From contig QANZ01019395.1 in assembly GCA_003254925.1 (NCBI GenBank), forward strand, positions 370,164 to 434,163: a stretch of 64,000 nucleotides of DNA. The letters run 5' to 3'. The stretch is from Chamaecrista fasciculata (Eukaryota > Streptophyta > Magnoliopsida > Fabales > Fabaceae). This document shows positions 1 through 10,099 of this stretch, piece after piece (positions within the stretch are counted from its first letter, which is position 1; the number at the start of each line of letters is the position of its first letter). Below the pieces are notes generated by a model. It was not told the DNA's origin. It searched no databases and saw nothing but the letters and a program-made list of their open reading frames with translations. The translations under genes and the position numbers were made by a program.

Positions 1-89
1 TAAAATCTAAATAAAGAGAAAAGTGAGTCTCACGCCACCACTAAGTAATCGCAGTTGAAAATTGACGAGTTGTTTTGTTAAAATTATTC

Positions 90-505
90 GGTCAAAGTGC
101 AAATTTGGTCTCATATCTTTTGTTGAGTTCTCATTTGGTCCTGTATCTTTTTTTGTTACACTTTTGATCCCATATTTTTGCAAAAGGTCCCAACTTGGTC
201 CCATATCATTTTTGGTCTCATATCTTTTGGTCAAATTGCAGAATTGGTCCCATATCTTTACTAAAGGATCAACTAATAGTTGATTCTTTTGTAAAGATAT
301 GAGACCACTTATGCACCTAATCCAAAGATATAGGACCAATTCTACAATTGATCCAAAGATATGAGACAAAATCTGTAACAAAAAAAGATATTGGACCAAA
401 TTGGGAACTGACCTAAAGATATGAGACCAAAAGTGCAACAAAAAAAGATATGGGACCAATTTGGAAATTGAGCAAAAGATATGGGATCAAATTTTCACTG
501 TGACC
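90..505. mobile_element. MULE-like foldback MITE, family A copy 1
   Basis: A 416 bp foldback in the last intron of the ABCB gene. The left end begins GGTCAAAGTGCAAATTTGGT and the right end is its diverged reverse complement. Flanks are AAATTATTC (81-89) and AAATTATTT (506-514), an 8/9 match as expected of a 9-bp Mutator-type duplication. Both arms consist of repeated TTTGGTCCCATATCTTTT-like units. Related copies are at 26759-27107, 50851-51189 and 58008-58391. There is no coding capacity. Confidence 0.8.
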
Positions 506-599
506 AAATTATTTTTTATATTTATCATTGTTATTTTCTAATTCAAATTACTTATCTGAAAAGTGTTCATGTTAATGGTGATTGCAATTTGCAATGCAG

Positions 600-951
600 A
601 TCACTGAAAGATGGGTATGAAACAGAGTGTGGAGAAAGAGGAGTACAATTATCAGGAGGGCAGAAGCAGAGAATAGCAATTGCAAGAGCCATAATTAGGA
701 ATCCAACGATTCTGCTGTTAGATGAGGCAACAAGTGCTTTGGATGTACAATCAGAACAAGTAGTGCAAGAAGCACTTGATAGAATAATGGTAGGAAGAAG
801 CACCATTGTGGTGGCACATAGGATTAACACCATCAAAGAGCTTCACTCAATTGCTTATGTTTCAGAAGGTAAGGTTTTGGAGCAAGGAACATATGCACAC
901 CTTTGGCACAAGAAAGCTGCATTTTTCAAACTTGCCTCCCATCAAACTTAA
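600..951 (+). CDS. ABCB/MDR-type ABC transporter, terminal exon only
   Basis: This is the final exon (116 aa plus stop) of a full-size ABCB (P-glycoprotein/MDR) transporter. The exon starts after an AG acceptor at 598-599, and its first base completes a codon from the previous exon. In fragment numbering it shows the ABC signature LSGGQ at 17-21, Walker B ILLLDEA ending in D41-E42, the D-loop SALD, and the H-loop histidine H73 in VVAHR. This is the C-terminal half of the second nucleotide-binding domain. Walker A and the membrane domains must lie on exons to the left of the window. The wording [20 protein letters not shown] resembles the ABCB15-like group, but substrate and subgroup cannot be told from one exon. 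Such proteins are ATP-driven exporters, often at the plasma membrane. The upstream intron holds a MITE (90-505). Confidence 0.9.
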
Positions 952-2179
952 GTTAAATCACACACAAATTCAAGTGGTCTTCACTTTTGCAGAGGAACAT
1001 ATATATACATATATAAATATAAATATATGTATGTATGTGTGTGTGTGTGAGTCATGGTAAATCATGGTTTACTTATTGGGCTTGTTTGGTCTTGTCTTAA
1101 GCCTACCTATAAGACCTATTAAGCATGAAGCTTTGCTTCAGATATACTACTACTTATAGCTTCATATGGCTTTCTACTTCAAGGGTCCAGATTGTGAATG
1201 TATATAGACCCCAATCAAAGTTGTATAATATATCCTAGTTCATCTAGTTAAAACAGGCCAAACAAATTAAAAAGATGTAGTCTTCATCTTGATTGTTTGA
1301 GTTCTAACTATGAAATAGTACTTAATTCATGATTTTCAAGAGAAAGCAACGTAAAAGAAAGAGGAAGAACTGAAAAATTATTGGATTCATGAATCATAAA
1401 AAGGATTGTTTAGAAGGGCACATGTTAAAGATTTATTTAATAGCTTTGGGAGTATAAAAATTAAAAAGTAATTAAAATTTCTCAACATCATGAATTTATT
1501 GTCTCTCTCGTGACAAAAAATATATTTATTAATTTGTTGATTATTTAGTATGATTGTTAAATTTGTCTTTTATCATTTATTTTCTATTTTTAATATTTTT
1601 TCGTATTGCAATGACGGTAACTATAAAATAGAAAGTTAATGATTGTAATTTGTAAATATAATTTAAATTAAATTTTTACAGAGAATAATGATATATATTT
1701 ACTTATTTTTATTGATGTAATCATGACCACTAAAAATTTAGAAACGAAGGTTGGACAACATATTTTTTATTTTAATTAAAGAAATTAATAAATATACGAG
1801 AGATTTTTTTTTAATCAAATTCAAAAAGAATATATTTAAATAGTTAATATAAGAACATTTTTGTCACAAGAAATAAAAGAAACACTAGATTAATGATGTT
1901 GAGAACTTTTAACTACTTTTTATATCTCTAAAATTATCAAATGAGTTCTTACATATTAGATAATCCTATCATAAAATTTGTCTCCGAGATTCAAGCTTAA
2001 AGAAAGCTTCATCACAGACACACACACTTCTATCTATTCTAGAGGCTGTAGAAGTCAAACATAAATACATAAAGCATAATTGGAGTGTCGCTAGGTGAAA
2101 GAAAGAAGCGACGCAAAATGTGGTGAAGATTCAAAGAAATTCAGTCAAGTAGACGAAAAGTGCATACTTCACTTTCACC
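952..2179. other. Intergenic DNA downstream of ABCB, AT-rich, no gene seen
   Basis: This is the 3' flank of the ABCB gene, with an alternating TATA/TGTG tract at about 1000-1050 that probably lies in the 3' UTR. The rest is AT-rich with no recognisable ORF. A degenerate foldback occupies 1440-1942 and is listed separately. Confidence 0.6.
1440..1942. repeat. Degenerate foldback element
   Basis: Left arm (about 1446-1515) and right arm (about 1865-1940) are inverted copies. TTCTCAACATCAT in the left arm pairs with ATGATGTTGAGAA in the right, and both are followed inward by a GTGAC / GTCAC match. The 350 bp between them is AT-rich and non-coding. No clean target-site duplication was found, so the class is unresolved; an old MITE is most likely. 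Confidence 0.55.
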
Positions 2180-2215
2180 AAAAGTCTTTATACCAAAAGA
2201 AAAAAAGTCTTTATA
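2180..2215. mobile_element. Micro-insertion (10 bp) with 13-bp target duplication
   Basis: AAAAGTCTTTATA occurs at 2180-2192 and exactly again at 2203-2215. The ten bases between them are CCAAAAGAAA, an A-rich tail. The layout equals that of a LINE 3' end in plus orientation, truncated to almost nothing. Slippage is less likely because a non-repetitive 13-mer is duplicated. Confidence 0.5.
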
Positions 2216-2280
2216 ACTTGAAGATCGCTCTTTTTTCTAATATGTAAGAAGTATAATACTATAATGTAGTAAAATTTTTG

Positions 2281-2450
2281 CTTTTTTATTTTTTTCCTGA
2301 AAGCATACACTCAAAGAAAAAGGGGAAAGCCAAGCCCAACAAGAAACAAACCAACAAAGCTGAAAACAGAGAAAAAACACCCAGAAGCAAAAACAAGCAG
2401 AAACAACAACAAGAAAGATAAACACTGAAACAACATTATTAGCCAACACC
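2281..2450 (-). mobile_element. 5'-truncated L1-type LINE 3' end
   Basis: A 170 bp insertion flanked by exact 13-bp duplications AGTAAAATTTTTG at 2268-2280 and 2451-2463. It starts with a T-rich run on the plus strand, which is a poly(A) tail on the minus strand. The body on the minus strand is the T/G-rich 3'-UTR type of plant L1 LINEs. It carries no complete reverse-transcriptase domain; an ORF on this strand is a by-product. Confidence 0.7.
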
Positions 2451-3133
2451 AGTAAAATTTTTGTTGATGCCATCTAGAATGGTGAAAAACTGAAAATATT
2501 CATCATAATTTTATCTTATGAAAAAGATCTATCATATATTTAATTACTTTCTTTAATTCAACATTATTTACATGTAATTCCTTTATATTATTGATTTATA
2601 ATTGTAAGTACCCTTGAATTATATTTTATAATATGATATGATTTGTAAGGCTTAATTTTTTTTTTCTAGATAAAAATGGAGCATATGTAATTACAAAACC
2701 TCCCTCTGACAATTTTATAATTACACATCAAGTGAGGGTGCAATAACTTTGCATTCTACACATAATCATTGTAGTTGTACCCCATAGGCTTAAATGTATT
2801 TGTCCATAATTTTTTGTGTCTACTACGTGTGTCAGAAAGGCAGGGCCACCTGCCCTTCATGAAGTTCCACCGACGCAACTTGGAAAATGGTAGCCAAGAG
2901 ATCTCACCATGATGATGATGTAATTCTCTCTGCATTCCATTAAATTCAGTATTCTTTTTAGGATTTATCTTCTTGGGGCATATTTTATCTAACAAACCTT
3001 AACATGTGCAAACATGTTAGAAGGATCCTTCTTTTTAATAAAAAAACAGAATCCTCAAATTAAAAAATTAATAAGTTTATGGCTGCTACTGCATCAGAAT
3101 TCGTGACGGCTGTGTATTCTTCTGCTCAACGCT

Positions 3134-3141
3134 TATATAAA
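3134..3141 (+). promoter_or_regulatory. TATA box of the 2-ODD gene
   Basis: TATATAAA lies about 92 bp upstream of the ATG at 3233, in GCTTATATAAACC context. Transcription would start near 3165-3175, giving a short 5' UTR of about 60 nt. Confidence 0.6.
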
Positions 3142-3232
3142 CCAAAAACATTGAATTTTGCTTTCCCTGAAATTGCGTGAGTGTTAGATTAACAAACTAA
3201 GGTATTTCTTTCCTTCTTCTCTTGGTTCCAAA

Positions 3233-6200
3233 ATGGTGAACCAGATCGTGAAACCCCACGAAGTTACCAGATCTTCACTCCTCAGTTGCATCGACCTCTC
3301 CAATCCTGATGTAAATCAATCCATTGATTTGCTCAGACAGGTTAGGCCTTTATCATGATTCTCGTTAATACTGCGTTTTTCGTGAATTAGGGTGTGATTT
3401 GAATCTTGATAAATTGTCGATCATTTTTTTCTTTTTTGTGGGTGAGAAAAGGCATGCTTGGATTCTGGGTTTTTCTACGTTGTTAATCACGGAATAAGCC
3501 AGGAATTCATGGATGAGGTTTTTGCTCAGAGCCAGAAATTCTTCAGTCTTCCCCACAAGGAGAAAGTAAAGCTTCTTAGGAATGAAAAATATCGAGGATA
3601 TACTCCTGTTCTTGATGAGCTGCTTGATCCTGAAAATCAAGTACACGGTATGCATACATGGGTTCTTATAATTTGATCCTTCCTTCCAAGTTCCATGCAT
3701 GTCTATACAAACATTTTTTTTTTCTTGCAGGAGATTACAAAGAAGGATATTATATTGGAGTTGAAGTAGGCAAAGATGACCCAGAATCGGAGAAACCTTT
3801 TTATGGGCCAAATCAATGGCCAACTTCAGGTAACTACATGAAACTTGTAGTTTCTGGTTATTTTTATGAACAAATCATTTCTACTCAAGTCTCTGGTCAT
3901 ATATAGCTCATTCATTTTTCTTTTCTTTTTTACTTTTTTCAGATATTCTGCCTGGGTGGAGAGAGACTATGGAGAAATATCATCAACAGGCATTGTAAGT
4001 TTTAGTTAAAAAAGTTATTTATCAGTAATACCATGCAAAGTTTTGGTGAGACTCTTCTGATCCTTGTATTGTACCATCTATACGTTATGGGGTGATCCAG
4101 AGAAGTGGGGAAAGCAGTAGGAAGGATTATAGCACTTGCACTTGGTTTGGATGCTAATTTCTTTGATAAGCCAGAAATGCTAGGGGAGCCCATAGCGACT
4201 CTGCGCTTGCTACACTATGAAGGTATTGAATCTGTAATATTGTTGCCTTATACCTTTTTTTTTTTTTTTGAACAGAGCCTTATACCTAGTGGGTGGTATA
4301 GTTACAAATACTAATAATAATAATAAAAAAAAATGGCACTTATAATTGTATACTTCATCCTTGTTTGGTTAAGGTCAAATCTCAAATCCTTCCCAAGGAT
4401 TGTATGGAGCTGGAGCTCATACTGACTATGGTTTGATTACCCTTTTGGCAACTGATGGTGTCCCAGGTCTTCAAGTAAGGAGATTTCTGTTTATATTTCA
4501 AACATTCTCTATAATTTATCACAGAAAACATTTATTTATATGTTTTCTCTATGCAGATATGCAAAGATAGGGATGCTAAACCTCAGGTATGGGAGGATGT
4601 GGCACCATTGAAGGGGTGAGTTTTTAAATGTGTGGGATTTTGATATTATAGCTTAAAATGGGGAGCCAGAGGTTGCTAGTTTCATGTTAGTGTTGTATTA
4701 GCAGTTTGCTCCCCTTTGGATTCCATTTTGCTAATGTGAAAACTTATTTATTTGTTCTGGATTTTGTTGACAGTGCATTTATAGTGAATCTTGGAGACAT
4801 GCTGGAACGTTGGAGCAACTGCATTTTCAAGTAAGAAACCTTTTCTCTCAATTCCAAATTTGTTTGAACTCTACCAGAAGACTTTAGTTTACTTATATGT
4901 ATACATGTATTATGCGTCTTCCTCTAAATGCTTGAATGAAAAATTAAATATCAATGGAAGCAGACTTGAATGTGACACAACACATTTATGTATTTGTATG
5001 GGTTCTCTTTTCACTTTATAGTTTATACTATGTTGTCATGTTTGGATGAGTGTTTCTCTGTACTGATAGATATAATCAAAGCTGAAAATAATATATATGG
5101 TTTGGCCTTTGGCTATGTGTGTGTGTGTGTGTTACTGCTGTGGTTGGCTATTGAATTTCATTAATCGCAAATCGATTACTTTGCTTTGTGTTATGCCCAG
5201 GTCCACATTGCACAGAGTTCTAGGAAATGGTCAAGGAAGATATTCTGTAAGCTCCAATTTCTTTTCTGTAGATTCCCATATCATCTTTAGCCGTTCTGAC
5301 TTTAAACTTGATTTAAAAATATTTCAGGATCTTCCTTGTTTGTTAATCTTTGTCTGACTATTATTATAGATAGTAGTAACTTTCTCATTTCAATATTTAC
5401 GTGTATAATCTTTTGCAGATCGCATACTTTTTGGAGCCAAGTCATGATTGTCTGGTTGAGTGCTTGCAAACTTGCAAATCAGAAAGCAACCCTCCCAAGT
5501 AAGTTAGGATTTTCTTTCAAATTTGCCAGCATACTTAGAGCCTCTTTGGAGCTGAAATCATCATCTCATCTTATGATTCAATGAACAGTAATGATTTGGT
5601 GTTTTTTTTGGAATCTCCATCTCATCTCATCTCATCCACATCATCATCTCATTCACAACATCATCTCATTTTCTCTTACAATTACTAATCTATCCCTAGT
5701 TACACACCTATAATTACCTATACTTTAATACAAATATAAAAAAGAGAACTAGACAAAATAGTAATTTTACATACCCTCATTTATTACACTTATAATTTTC
5801 TCTCTCGATCTATCATTTCTCATCATTTTTTTTTCTCTCTTTTCCACTCACTCTCTCTCACACACATACACATACACATACACATACACCTTTCTCTCTC
5901 TTTCACACACCCACACACATACTCTTATATATATATATATATATATTATACAATTTATATTAATTTAATTAAAATTTTTTTTACAATATTATTAGTTTTT
6001 TTAGTTGCAATATTCCTCTATTTTTTTGAGTAAAATATACAATTTAATCCCTAAAATATTTTTTAAGTTATAATCTTCTTACATTCTCTTTAATGTAGTT
6101 TTTTAAAAAAAAAAGAAAAAAATTAACTATCTTCACTTTTATAGGTATTTTAGTCCTCAAACTATGAGCTCAGTTTTCTTGGCTCTTAAAATTATTTTTT

Positions 6201-7837
6201 GTTTAGTTTTTTTCTCAAACTATGCAATTTAGTTTCATTTTCGTCCTCAGACTATTTTTTGTTCTATATTCGTGTCCAATATTCTTCGATGATTATACAC
6301 TCTGGATAATGGAAAATAATTTTTTTGTTGGAAAAAGACACAAGTGTCCACGTGTCTATTATTTTTTTGGTTCGAATCATGGGTAGCTAGAAAATTGTAA
6401 TGTTTTATTTTTTTTTGTCCTAATGTTCTTCTATATGTTTGACTAAAAGATATAATTGATTCCAAATTTTTTTAAGGTACAATCTTTTTCTAGTCTTGTT
6501 GTTACATTTTTTTTTAAAAAAAATAGAATAAAAAATTGTGTAGTGTTATTTATTTTTGTCTCAATGTTCTTTTATTTGTTTTATTAAAATATATAATTGA
6601 ATTCAAAATATTTTTTGCTAATATACAATCTTCTTCTAAACCCATTATAACATATTTGAAAAAAAAAGTGAAAAAATGGAAAACTTTTATATTCACATTT
6701 GTTGACAGTCTAGTCTTCAAACTATGTGATAAGTTCATTTCGGTCATCAAAATATTTGTTATATTTTTGAGTCTGAACGTCAATTCAATCCCTTTTTTTT
6801 TTTTAAATATATCTGACGAAGTTTTTTGAAAAAATTTAAAAGAGTTAAAACTATTTCTCATTCTGTTTTGTTTATCAAACTATGAGATTAGTTAAAACTA
6901 TTTCCATGTTATTTGCATTCTGGTCCCCAAACTATTGTTTGTTACTTTTTGGTCATTGAATTTCATGAATAAACCCGATTATTGATGGTTGCGATTTTCT
7001 ATGGGCCCCAAGTTATAATTTACACATTTTAAGGACTAATTTTTGGATCAATACAAATTTATGGACCAAATTGTATTCTTAAAATAATTTTATTGTTATT
7101 TTCATTTTGGTCCATGAGATGGACTCTAAACCCTTCATCCAAAAATATCTCATCCTCACGCTTTTCAATATCATCTCATCTCAATCTCATTCCAATCAAA
7201 CCACACCCAAACACCTATCATCTTATCTCATTATTTCCTACCATTTCTACCCCTATACAAATTAAAAAAATCTATAAACCTATTTCAACCAACCACAATC
7301 ATTACATACTCTTTTATATAATTTCACACCCTATTTAACATCATTTCCTCTCAAATCATCCAAACACTAATCCATCATTTTCATCTCATCTCATCATCAT
7401 CTCATCTCATCCACTTGGATGAGATTCAATGACATTTTGGAATCCCCAAACAAGCCCTTAATCTTTTAAAGCATATCAAAACCACATTACCACATTTCAT
7501 GCTTTCACACTGAGCGTTATGAATGTGTGTTGGTCATGATGGATGTGTAGATATCAGGCAAGGCAACAAATAAGGTTTAATCATATGAACCTGATCCAGT
7601 AGATAGCCCATTCGTATGTACAATTTGACAAGCAGTCACAGTATTAAATTAATAAGTTATAACCTAAAGAAGTTATTAAGTAAGAGAGAACTAAAACGCT
7701 ATTATTCAGTGCTCCCTCTAATCCTTACAGTACTGCTTGTCTTTCTTTCCAGGTTCCCTCCCATATTATGCAAGGATTACCTGATCCAGCGCTACAACGA
7801 TACTCATGCTGATTTAAATATATACAAGAAACAGTAA
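3233..7837 (+). CDS. 2-oxoglutarate/Fe(II)-dependent dioxygenase (At3g46490/At3g49630-like), 11 exons
   Basis: Predicted exons: 3233-3340, 3452-3647, 3731-3829, 3943-3994, 4101-4222, 4374-4474, 4557-4615, 4774-4830, 5201-5246, 5419-5498, 7753-7837. All have GT-AG borders with consistent phases, giving 334 aa. The protein has an N-terminal DIOX_N region (GFFYVVNHGIS, residues about 41-51) and a 2OG-Fe(II) oxygenase core. Iron ligands are H208 and D210 (AHTDYG) and H269 (STLHRVLG). R278-x-S280 (GRYS) binds 2-oxoglutarate. The RGYTPVLDELLDP and KEGYYIG segments match a small conserved plant 2-ODD group whose substrate is, as far as I know, not defined. It is probably cytosolic, with no targeting signal seen. 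The start was chosen because MVNQIV..SSLLSCIDL aligns with family N-termini and a TATA box precedes it. The last intron (5499-7752) is 2.25 kb and mostly transposon (5538-7457), while the other introns are under 400 bp. Confidence 0.93.
4245..4287. mobile_element. Micro-insertion (21 bp) with 11-bp target duplication, in a 2-ODD intron
   Basis: GCCTTATACCT at 4245-4255 is exactly repeated at 4277-4287. Between them are a T run of about 14 and then GAACAGA, 21 bp in all. In minus orientation this is a few bases of 3' end followed by poly(A). It sits in the intron between exons 5 and 6 of the dioxygenase gene and does not touch splice sites. Confidence 0.55.
5538..7457. mobile_element. PIF/Harbinger-like non-autonomous element in the last 2-ODD intron
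   Basis: The element is 1920 bp and flanked by TTA on both sides (5535-5537 and 7458-7460). Ends are GAGCCTCTTTGGAG and, in reverse complement, GGGCTTGTTTGGGG, matching the Harbinger/Tourist type of end. Both ends have CATCTCAT-rich subterminal repeats. The middle (about 6120-7090) contains repeated TCCTCAAACTATG-like units, AT-rich runs and a TA microsatellite at about 5930-5955, which suggests a second, nested element. No transposase ORF was recognised. Confidence 0.7.
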
Positions 7838-8216
7838 GCTTGTATACTTAATTTATCATCTGAAGTTTTGCTGCCTGTTTTTTTTTTTCTAATGTTTTTA
7901 TCCTGAAGGTGGCCATTAGCTTCTTTGTATTAAATGTAATAGCATTATACACTAGGCATCAAGATTTAGGGTGTGCTTGGATTATAAGTAGGTAATGAAA
8001 TGATGATTTTATGTAATAAAATGGTAATGAGAAAATTATGTAATGAAAATGGTGTTTGGATTAGTTTGAGATGTAATGAAAAAAATAGGATGTGAAATTA
8101 TGAAAAAGTGTATGTAATGATTGTGGTTGGTTGAAATAATTATATGGGATTTTTTAAATTGTATAGGGGTAGAATTGATAATTGATAATGGAATGAGATA
8201 GAAATAAAAAAAAGGG

Positions 8217-8356
8217 TAAATTACACTTTGGTACCCTGTGGTTTGACCCTATTTCACTTTGGTACCCTGTGGTTTGAAACTTGACACTTTGGTACCCTGT
8301 GGTATTCTCCATTAACACTTTGGTACCCTTTGGAGCTATTTTGTAATTTTAACCAT
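8217..8356. repeat. Family-B terminal repeat fragment (TTTGGTACCCTGTGG units)
   Basis: A segment starting GGGTAAATTACACTTTGGTA contains repeats of ACTTTGGTACCCTGTGGT and ends at the N gap. The same sequence forms the central tip of the palindrome at 25085-25220. It is probably one arm of a foldback element, the other being lost or hidden in the gap. Confidence 0.6.
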
Positions 8357-8403
8357 NNNNNNNNNNNNNNNNNNNNNNNNNNNNNNNNNNNNNNNNNNNN
8401 NNN
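8357..8403. other. Assembly gap (47 N)
   Basis: A run of N inside nested repeats. The sequence resumes in a GGTCCATGATTTTATAT repeat that also occurs in the 29003-29686 element. Confidence 0.99.
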
Positions 8404-8789
8404 AAAACCTTCTATTTGGTCCATGATTTTATATCGATTCAACGAATCGGTCCTTATGAAGTGAAATGTGTGACTCGGCCCGTAAAAAATTGCATTCATC
8501 TACGATTGGGTCTCTCTCTTAATTTCAATGACAAAAAAAAATAAATTCAGGGACCAAAATAGAATAATTTTTACAAATTCATGGACCAAATCATTTATCT
8601 TCAACTAACAACAAATTATTATTCATAATTTGATAAATAGTTTCAACAGTATACTATATACTAAAAAATAAGATAATTATTTGAAAAAAAAATAATTTAT
8701 TTGAAAGATTATTGTTTTTCAATTTTATTTTAAAATTTTTATACTACAAAAAATATTACCCATATATATACTAGAGAAGGGACCAAAAT

Positions 8790-8960
8790 TTATATTTTCC
8801 ATTCGGGCTATCTGTGTAAGGGTCTAAGCGAAGACTAATCCCATTTGGGTTACAGAGACGAAATAGTTGAGCCCTCCTAATAATGTCGACTCAAGGGATC
8901 AAACTTGGGTTCTCTCACTTAGGGAGTAGCTCGCCAACCACTACACAAAACACTCGGTCA
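8790..8960. repeat. Unclassified retroelement-like fragment
   Basis: The stretch from GGGCTATCTGTG to ACTACACAAAACAC is richer in G+C than its surroundings. Its style (GGATCAAACTTGGGTTCTCTCAC followed by CCAACCACTACAC) is commonly met in dispersed plant repeats. It has no ORF and no boundaries that I can define. Confidence 0.3.
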
Positions 8961-9216
8961 AAATTTGTATATTTTTATTACTCACGTATTGACTTGTTAA
9001 GTTGATATAATTCCAAGGATTAAAATAATTTTTTAGTTAAATAATATAAATATGTAATATAATATAATATATTTGTAAAATAAAAAATATTTATATATTA
9101 TTTTATTATTATATTATATATATTATAATATAATGTGTATATATATATTATAATTATAATATATATATATATATATATGAGAGAGAGGGGGGAGGTATGA
9201 TTAAAAAAAAAGATAA

Positions 9217-9217
<1 letters not shown>

Positions 9218-9263
<46 letters not shown>
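9218..9263. repeat. (ATA)n microsatellite
   Basis: About 15 uninterrupted ATA/AAT units inside the Harbinger-like element, preceded by a TA tract (about 9158-9178). Likely polymorphic. Confidence 0.95.
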
Positions 9264-9768
9264 GTGATAAATAGAGAAAGAAAGTTGTAAGTAATAAATG
9301 AGGGTATTGAAAATTACTTTTTTGTCAAATAACTTTTTTATATTTGTATTGGAGTATAGGTAATTATAGGTATTTAAATAGGGGTATGTTAGTAATTGGG
9401 ATGAAAAGAGTAATGAAATGATGTTGTAATGAAATAATATTTTTGTAATGAGTTTGCAATTGATAAACAACCAAACTGTAGTTCAAATTATGTATTGAAA
9501 ATGAAGATAATAAATTTGTAATGGTTTTATAACCATTTCCCAAACACACCCTTAGTTCATTAGTTATAGCTCGAGGTGTAGGTTATATTTGTTTTAAGGA
9601 AGGGGAGGGGTTTAGTAGAATTGTAAGGTGGAATTGTGGCCCTCCATTCTGTACCTAAATGAAAAATAGTATATGATCATCTTTGATTGTATTACTTAAC
9701 CTTGTTTAAGCGCTTTCACCAGTCAATTCAATTTATAAATTTATCCTATTTACTCAAATATTTGTAAG

Positions 9769-9930
9769 GGAAATGGATCCTCTAGAGAAAGAAAGAAAAA
9801 AGAAAAGAGAGAGAAAATATGAATTTACATATTTTTATTTTATGAATTTCATATTTTCTCTCTCTTCTTCCTTTTTCTCTCTAACTCCACAAGAAATGTT
9901 AAGAAAAAAAACTCTAGAGGATCCAATCCC
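9769..9930. mobile_element. Short MULE-like MITE with GGATCCTCTAGAG ends
   Basis: A 162 bp element flanked by the exact 9-bp duplication ATTTGTAAG (9760-9768 and 9931-9939). Ends read GGAAATGGATCCTCTAGAG and, in reverse complement, GGGATTGGATCCTCTAGAG. A purine-rich left half (GAAAGAAAG..GAGAGAGAAAATATGAA) pairs with a pyrimidine-rich right half, so nearly the whole element can form a hairpin. It sits between the 2-ODD and RDR genes, about 170 bp beyond the RDR stop. Confidence 0.8.
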
Positions 9931-10099
9931 ATTTGTAAGACGGTGAGTTTTGGAGCTGATCTGCAATTACCATATTAGGCATTAAGGTTCATTAACCACT
10001 TACACCATAAGTTTACATCCAAAATAGCAAATAAACAAGTACACCAGTTTACATCCAAAATACCAAATAAACAAGTCATGTTAATGTTTCAAGGTATGG

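Larger units (their letters stand above)
7969..9551. mobile_element. PIF/Harbinger-like element with internal insertions
   Basis: Ends GGGTGTGCTTGG and CCAAACACACCC are flanked by TTA at 7966-7968 and 9552-9554. The left subterminal sequence (GTAATGAAATGATG-type units) is nearly the same as in the 29003-29686 element. This copy is longer because it contains a family-B fragment (8217-8356), an N gap, a GGTCCATGATTTTATAT segment, AT microsatellites and a trinucleotide repeat. It begins about 130 bp downstream of the 2-ODD stop. Non-coding. Confidence 0.8.

Noticed and set aside
7-459. 150 aa minus-strand ORF
   Set aside because: It reads through the inverted TTGGTCCCATATC units of the family A MITE; the repeated YLF/LVQYLF pattern is a by-product of the repeat.
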